A stretch of DNA of 64,000 nucleotides from Kribbella aluminosa (GTDB taxonomy: Bacteria; Actinomycetota; Actinomycetes; Propionibacteriales; Kribbellaceae). The notes under the pieces were generated by a model that searched no databases, had not been told where the DNA came from, and saw only the letters and a list, made by a program, of their open reading frames with translations. Where the stretch lies: positions 1,302,001 to 1,366,000 of the forward strand of contig NZ_JAGINT010000002.1 in assembly GCF_017876295.1 (NCBI RefSeq), written 5' to 3'. This document shows positions 59,503 through 64,000 of the stretch, one piece after another. Position numbers and translations under genes: made by a program. Numbering within the stretch: the first letter of the stretch is position 1; each line of letters starts with the position of its first letter.

Positions 59503-59714
59503 TTGGCGCAGAGCCTGGATCATGGCGGTTGAGTCTCCGCGTCACTAACCAGGGTCAGTTCGTGTCGGCGCTCCCTTGTAGTCTCCTGAGGGGGTGGTCG
59601 GCGTGTCAGAGCTAGGCCCTATGATCACCCGATGCCACCCTGTGAGAACCGCAGAGGCTGAGGCGAGGGGTCCTCGACCATCGAGAAGTGATCAACAACG
59701 GAGGAGGTCGTCGG

Positions 59715-60818
59715 GTGACCGGATCGAGACGGCGCCAGGCTCAGTCGGCCAGCACGTCGCCGGTCGGCGATGCGCTTATCACCGCTCGAGCACCACTCAA
59801 TGTGTTCGAGCCAAGCTCTGTGGTGTACGGAACGCAGCTCGGTGCACAGATCGTCGGTGACAGCATCGACCTGCTCGCGTTGCTGCCCGAAGAGTCGGTC
59901 GACCTGATCGTCACGAGTCCGCCGTTCGCTCTCCTGCGGAAGAAGAGCTATGGCAACGAAGAGCAATCAGCCTACGTGCAGTGGCTAGCCGGATTTGGCA
60001 AGGCAGCGTTGCGGGTTCTGAAACCGACTGGGAGCCTCGTCTTGGATCTTGGTCACGCTTACAAGCGCGGGGTGCCAGTCCGAAGCCTCTACAATTATCG
60101 GGTTCTGCTCACATTCGTCGACGAGCTTGGGTACAACCTGGCGCAAGAGTTCTTCTGGCACAATCCAGCTAAATTGCCGTCGCCGATCGAGTGGGTGAAT
60201 AAACGGAAGGTGCGCGTCAAGGACTCGGTTAACACCATTTGGTGGTTGTCAAAGACGGAGCATCCCAAGGCGGACGTTCGCAAGGTTCTGGGTCCGTATT
60301 CGCCTCGAATGACGCAACTGCTGAAGGATGCTGAGGGCTTCTACGCTCCCGCTGTGCGGCCGTCGGGCCACGACATTGGCAAGGGATTCCAGCGCAATAA
60401 TGGTGGCTCGATCCCGCCCAACCTCTTGACATTGCCGAACACCGAGAGTAACTCGTACTATTTGCGCACGTGCAAGCAGCTCGAGCTCCGCAGCCATCCG
60501 GCGAGGTTCCCCGCCGGTCTTCCACGGTTCTTTATCCAGATGCTCACAGATCCAGGCGACCTCGTCGTCGATATCTTTTCTGGCTCCAACACGACTGGTC
60601 ATGTCGCTGAACTCGCTGAGCGGCGGTGGTTGTCATTCGAGTTGGACCGCGACTTCGCAGCGCTGTCGGCGTTGCGCTTTCTTGAGGGCGAAGATCTCGA
60701 CTCAGTGCGTGCTGTCCTAGAGACGATGAATCGCGGCACTACGGCTCGGCTGCGAGCCCGTGGCCATGCTGGGGAGCCTGCGGAAGAGCCCAGTTCCTGG
60801 GTGGGGCCGAAAGGCTAG
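59715..60818 (+). CDS. Site-specific DNA methyltransferase (N4-cytosine or N6-adenine)
   Basis: 367 aa. The catalytic motif LIVTSPPFALLRKK comes first and the SAM motif VVDIFSGSNTTGHVAEL last, so it is a beta-class amino-methyltransferase; TSPPF favours N4-cytosine. GTG 59715 has GAGGAG upstream; GTG 59688 is the alternative. No specificity subunit is seen. Its 3' end overlaps that of the 130-aa gene by 4 bp, convergently. It probably protects DNA from the opposing helicase/ATPase operon. Confidence 0.88.
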   Translation: MTGSRRRQAQSASTSPVGDALITARAPLNVFEPSSVVYGTQLGAQIVGDSIDLLALLPEESVDLIVTSPPFALLRKKSYGNEEQSAYVQWLAGFGKAALRVLKPTGSLVLDLGHAYKRGVPVRSLYNYRVLLTFVDELGYNLAQEFFWHNPAKLPSPIEWVNKRKVRVKDSVNTIWWLSKTEHPKADVRKVLGPYSPRMTQLLKDAEGFYAPAVRPSGHDIGKGFQRNNGGSIPPNLLTLPNTESNSYYLRTCKQLELRSHPARFPAGLPRFFIQMLTDPGDLVVDIFSGSNTTGHVAELAERRWLSFELDRDFAALSALRFLEGEDLDSVRAVLETMNRGTTARLRARGHAGEPAEEPSSWVGPKG

Positions 60819-61207
60819 GCGTCCGGTAGGCTGATCATGTCCCGCAGTGACAGGACTTCGCCAGCTGCTACTTTCTGCTCCAACGCGATTGCGCCAAGGC
60901 TCATTAACGTCTCCACAACGCGGTAAGGATCCTCATCGATCTCTGGGTGGAGGGCAAGCAGAAGATCGCGTAGTTCCCCCTGCGGATCGACCGATCCAAC
61001 ATTGAAGTTCGAGCCGTTGGCTGAACCAAAGTCTGCTGGTCGCGTCAGAGGTACGTTGGTCCGCAGCGCGAAGGCTGTCGCAACCCGTGCGACGTCGACC
61101 AGGTCAGGGAGCGGAAACCGCTCCTGGAGGCGCCGCGCGGCCGTTGTCGCATCGGGTGTGAACGCAATGTTGACTCGGCCTGCCATACGACCGCCGCCAT
61201 CCGTCAT
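60815..61207 (-). CDS. Hypothetical protein of the DndD-like operon
   Basis: 130 aa. RVNIAFTPDATTAARRLQER and VARVATAFALRTNVPLTRPA suggest a small helical protein, reminiscent in size and position of DndE, which binds nicked DNA beside DndD; sequence support is weak. Its ATG overlaps the ATPase stop (ATGA). Confidence 0.6.
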   Translation of the reverse strand: MTDGGGRMAGRVNIAFTPDATTAARRLQERFPLPDLVDVARVATAFALRTNVPLTRPADFGSANGSNFNVGSVDPQGELRDLLLALHPEIDEDPYRVVETLMSLGAIALEQKVAAGEVLSLRDMISLPDA

Positions 61208-63153
61208 GGGTGGGCTCCTGACTCGATTTCTGTGTGTCGGGCCGCTTGGCGCCGGAGGTAATGCTCGGCGACCAGGTTGGTCCCGAGGTTGTCCAGCGCG
61301 ACTTGCCGGTCCAGTTCGTCGTCGTGGACAAGCAGCAGTACTTGGTCCGTGATCTGCGGCAGCGCCTGCAGCACGTGCTCCTTATGAGCCTTGTCCAGTC
61401 GGCCGAACGGCGAGTCCGTGATGATTGGTCCGCTCATCGGAGAACACCGCTGGAGGGCGGCGATAAGCGACAGAGCTACCACATGTTCGTATCCACTAGA
61501 CCGATTGAGAACCTCACTGCCATCTGCGTGCAGGATCGTAAGCCCGTAACTGCCGTTGATGCGGAGCCGGTCGTAGTCTTTCTCTGCGGACAACGCACGA
61601 AACACCTCGCTGGCTTGCGCTTCGACGCGATCGCGCAGCCGATCTCGAAATTCATTCACCGCGTGGAGCAGTAACTCATGGAGTTGAGTCAGTAAGGTGA
61701 CCTTCCGGTCTTCCAGTCCGGCTCCCGGTGTGCCAGCTTTGCTAAGTTTCTCGGATAGCGCTGTGACGGCATTACCTTTGCGAATTAGCTCCTCGCGGCT
61801 TTCTTTCAGGCGGGTGCGCGTATTCGCCAGGCTAACGTTCTTCTGGGCGAGCTCATCGATTAGGTGGGTGATCGTCTGGGCTGTGCCTGCCGGCGCGTCC
61901 GCCAGTTCGCTCTCGAGTTCGCGGAGCTTCCCTTCGGCATCAGAGAGGTCCACTCGTGCCTGGCTGGCTTCCTCTTCCAGAAGGACGATGCGCTCCGAAT
62001 CGACGCGCATCCGGCGCAGGGCGTCGCGCCGCGCTCGCAGCCCACTTAGGTCGGCCTGAAGTGCATCGGAGTCCTCGCTATGCTCGTGGTCATTCAACTC
62101 CTGCCCTGCGTTAGCGCCAACTGCTTGGTGGCATGTAGGACACACCCCCGTCGCAACCGCTATGGCAACTTGCCGCGACGCGAGGGCCGTAGTTAGCCGA
62201 CTCGTGAGGGCATCGCTTTGCGACTCGATCGTGGTCAGCTCGGTCCTAATCACTGGGGCCAGGACAGCTCGCCAGGTGTCGTGAGCCGCAGTGCGCAGAT
62301 CGTCGATGCGGTCATCAACCTTCGCCTGGAGAGCATCGACCTCCTTGCGCTTGGCATCGCGCGTCGCCATCAATCCGCGGAATCGACTATTGCTGGTGAG
62401 CGACTTCTCAAGCTCGTTTACGTCGTTTTGCAGCTCGACTACCAGGTCATTCAAGGCCATGACGTTGGCGCGTTCGTTCTCAGCCTCTTCTGCTGCCAGC
62501 TGCAGCGCGTTGCCGAGATCCTTCGTCGCCTTGTCCTTCTGTGCGGTCTTGTACTGAGCGGTCCGGGCGGTAGCCAGCATCGCGGCCACGTCGTCACGAG
62601 CCTGGGTGAGCACAGGAACGCCGAGGATCCGCTCGATCGACGCCTTGAGCCTTTCGCCCGCGTCGCTGCCAGGTACTAGCAGCTGTTCGTACTCCTGCAG
62701 CAGTTCGGCGTCAAAGAGAAAGAATCGCGCGATCTGCTCAGGAAGCAGCCTCGCCAACTCGCGGTCGCGATCGTCGGGCCCGAGCACATTCCCGTCCTTC
62801 ACCATGCTCACGGTGGTCCGGAATGCTTGCGACCCTGCACTTCCATCCTGGACATAAGCCCGCGTCAGCTTGTAGCTATGACCTTCATGGGTGAACGCGA
62901 GGACCACTTTGAATGGTCGAACCGTGGAGCTATCAGCGTCGTCCCGGTTACCCACTCTGGCAGGCTCGATCTGGCTCGATCCGCGGCCCAGAACCACGCC
63001 GAAGAGTGCCCAGCGCAGCGCGTTGAGGAAGGTGGTCTTGCCGCGTCCGTTCTCGCCCCAGATGAGCTCGACGCCTGGGTTTGGTGCGAACTCAAACCGC
63101 TGAGATCCGCGGTAGGGGCCAAAGTCAGTCAGGTCGATGGCGACGAGTCTCAC
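61204..63153 (-). CDS. DndD-like SMC/Rad50-type ATPase with zinc hook
   Basis: 649 aa. The N-terminus LVAIDLTDFGPYRGSQRFEF and Walker A WGENGRGKTTFLNALRWALF are typical of DndD. Two coiled coils flank a hook CPTCHQ near residues 335-340. The C-terminal half-domain has the signature LNRSSGYEHVVALSLIAAL, Walker B-like IITDSPFGRLDKAHKEHVL and a D-loop. GTG 63153 follows GGAGGGA. DndD acts in DNA phosphorothioation, but no DndC cysteine-desulfurase partner lies in the window, so the role may be in restriction. Overlaps both neighbours by 4 bp. Confidence 0.85.
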   Translation of the reverse strand: MRLVAIDLTDFGPYRGSQRFEFAPNPGVELIWGENGRGKTTFLNALRWALFGVVLGRGSSQIEPARVGNRDDADSSTVRPFKVVLAFTHEGHSYKLTRAYVQDGSAGSQAFRTTVSMVKDGNVLGPDDRDRELARLLPEQIARFFLFDAELLQEYEQLLVPGSDAGERLKASIERILGVPVLTQARDDVAAMLATARTAQYKTAQKDKATKDLGNALQLAAEEAENERANVMALNDLVVELQNDVNELEKSLTSNSRFRGLMATRDAKRKEVDALQAKVDDRIDDLRTAAHDTWRAVLAPVIRTELTTIESQSDALTSRLTTALASRQVAIAVATGVCPTCHQAVGANAGQELNDHEHSEDSDALQADLSGLRARRDALRRMRVDSERIVLLEEEASQARVDLSDAEGKLRELESELADAPAGTAQTITHLIDELAQKNVSLANTRTRLKESREELIRKGNAVTALSEKLSKAGTPGAGLEDRKVTLLTQLHELLLHAVNEFRDRLRDRVEAQASEVFRALSAEKDYDRLRINGSYGLTILHADGSEVLNRSSGYEHVVALSLIAALQRCSPMSGPIITDSPFGRLDKAHKEHVLQALPQITDQVLLLVHDDELDRQVALDNLGTNLVAEHYLRRQAARHTEIESGAHP

Positions 63154-63422
63154 GAGCCTGTCCCTCCACTTAGGCCGCTCGTTGTTGGTGTGACCGCGGG
63201 CTCGTCGGGATGTTCGACCAGCCATGCTTCGACTGCGTGCGCGACCGCCCGTGCCGCAGATATGCGATTGTCAGGATTGTTCTGTTCTGCAGCGAGTACA
63301 GCGGCGAGCAACTCGGCTGGGACTTCAGGGAAGTCTGCGGCCCGGACCTCCTCGGTCGCAGCGAAAACGTCTTCTGCTGGAGGCTGTGGCAGCTGAAAAG
63401 GTGGCGGTACAGAATCAGTCAT
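63150..63422 (-). CDS. Small protein between helicase and ATPase genes
   Basis: 90 aa. FPEVPAELLAAVLAAEQNNP and ISAARAVAHAVEAWLVEHPD give two amphipathic helices; the ends are Pro/Gly/Thr-rich. No family recognised. Overlaps the helicase stop by 8 bp and the ATPase start by 4 bp, so it is surely part of the operon. Confidence 0.65.
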   Translation of the reverse strand: MTDSVPPPFQLPQPPAEDVFAATEEVRAADFPEVPAELLAAVLAAEQNNPDNRISAARAVAHAVEAWLVEHPDEPAVTPTTSGLSGGTGS

Positions 63423-64000
63423 CGTTGTCCTCGGTCTCGGAATCCACTTCGACGCCCGCTGCTCCCTGGGCCGCATCGAGTTCGATCGGGACCCCGTGGC
63501 GGATGCACAGTGCCTCAATATGGGTGAGAGCTTGGGGGTTGGCCGCACCGTGAGCGAACTCTAGGACGCGATGGAGTTCTCCAGCGAGTAGGCGGTCGCC
63601 GCCAACTGCTGGGCGGTCCGACTCCGGTGCGGGAACCACGATCGCATCATGGAGGAACGCCAGACTCTTACCCGGATACCGGCGAAGGATCCTTCCGCGG
63701 CGCTGGATGAACTCACGTGGGTTACGGCTGCTGGCCAAGATCAGGGCATGGCTAACTGCGGGGAGATCGACGCCCTCGTCAAGACAGCGCACGCTCACAA
63801 GGATGCCCCCGTTGATATCCATCTCAGCGAGGGTGGCGTCCCGGTCGCCGCTCATTGAGCTGTGATACTCCAGGGAATCCAGCCCCGCGTCAGAAAGCGC
63901 GCTCCTGATCTGACCAAGCTGTCGCAGCCCGTCGCAGTACACCAGCCATCGCTGACCATGTTGATAATGCTCTGTCAACACGCGAACGGCCAGCGGCACC
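63415..64000 (-). CDS. SF2 (DEAD/DEAH-type) helicase, partial
   Basis: Only the C-terminal about 195 residues are in the window; the gene continues beyond the right edge. The second RecA lobe is visible: RWLVYCDGLRQLGQIR (motif IV region), ILVSVRCLDEGVDLPAVSHA (motif V) and RNPREFIQRRGRILRRY (motif VI, Q-R-x-G-R). This is the form found in restriction-type helicases. It heads a tight operon with the 90-aa protein, the DndD-like ATPase and the 130-aa protein. Confidence 0.85.
   Translation of the reverse strand, partial: VPLAVRVLTEHYQHGQRWLVYCDGLRQLGQIRSALSDAGLDSLEYHSSMSGDRDATLAEMDINGGILVSVRCLDEGVDLPAVSHALILASSRNPREFIQRRGRILRRYPGKSLAFLHDAIVVPAPESDRPAVGGDRLLAGELHRVLEFAHGAANPQALTHIEALCIRHGVPIELDAAQGAAGVEVDSETEDNDD

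Noticed and set aside
61204..63153. Complete DNA phosphorothioation (Dnd) system
   Set aside because: Only a DndD-like ATPase is present; no DndA/DndC sulfur-transfer enzymes or DndB are in the window, so the modification itself is not claimed.
1..64000. CRISPR array
   Set aside because: No regularly spaced short repeats were seen on either strand.

Overview
The window is high-GC actinobacterial DNA with GTG/TTG starts, many leaderless genes, tight ATGA/GTGA gene overlaps, an ANTAR regulator, a DUF574-type methyltransferase and MocR/ROK/LacI regulators. Gene content and codon style suggest a soil actinomycete of the Nocardioidales, possibly Kribbella; the genus is an inference, not shown by the sequence.

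Layout. (1) 1-18.2 kb is ordinary chromosome: GNAT acetyltransferase, ROK regulator, GAF-ANTAR protein, NhaA antiporter fused to a DsbA-like domain, rhodanese, DUF574 methyltransferase, TPR protein with an FAD oxidase, MocR regulator, GNAT protein, a beta-lactamase-like remnant, RidA, a LacI-DUF6807 fusion, the thiS-thiG operon under a TPP riboswitch, a secreted glycoside hydrolase with a LacI-type operator, and an ArsR/PPOX divergent pair. (2) A tRNA-Lys(TTT) gene at 18227-18302 is the attachment site of a 29.3-kb integrated element. A 45-bp exact direct repeat (18258-18302 and 47556-47600) gives attL and attR, and a 23-bp near-identical repeat lies just inside each end. The element carries a tyrosine integrase with an extra GntR-type domain, an SOS-box-controlled DUF5131/TcmP pair, GntR and XRE regulators, an Xis-like protein, an orphan PycTM-like membrane protein, a VirD4/TraD-type coupling protein, a giant MobF relaxase-helicase, a DUF2637 membrane protein, adenine and cytosine DNA methyltransferases, a primase-polymerase, an ATP-dependent DNA ligase with a suspected frameshift, and an unknown helical protein with an R-D-x3-H (HEPN-like) motif. 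No VirB4-class transfer ATPase or other channel gene was seen. (3) Right of attR lie remains of an older integrase, then a second accessory zone (48.3-64 kb): an overlapping prim-pol/GGDEF pair; a graspetide (ATP-grasp RiPP) cluster of XRE regulator, GNAT, precursor peptide and ATP-grasp maturase; a candidate toxin/immunity pair; an IS3 remnant; an HD hydrolase; a DddA-type DNA deaminase toxin with an Imm1-like immunity gene; a decayed paralogue of the graspetide-linked GNAT; and, running off the right edge, a candidate defence operon of SF2 helicase, 90-aa protein, DndD-like zinc-hook ATPase and 130-aa protein facing a DNA methyltransferase.

How the parts fit. The integrase and Xis-like protein would move the element in and out of tRNA-Lys. 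Relaxase, coupling protein and DUF2637 protein would serve transfer. Prim-pol and ligase could process the incoming strand, and the methyltransferases could protect it. The LexA-type box ties one gene pair to DNA damage. The right-hand island looks like stacked conflict systems (toxins, peptide natural product, restriction-like operon) beside a tRNA hotspot used at least twice.

The most promising under-described parts are the SOS-regulated DUF5131/TcmP pair, the helicase/DndD-like/methyltransferase locus, the graspetide cluster, the two toxin-immunity pairs and the HEPN-motif cargo protein. All assignments were made by reading motifs; no database search was run.
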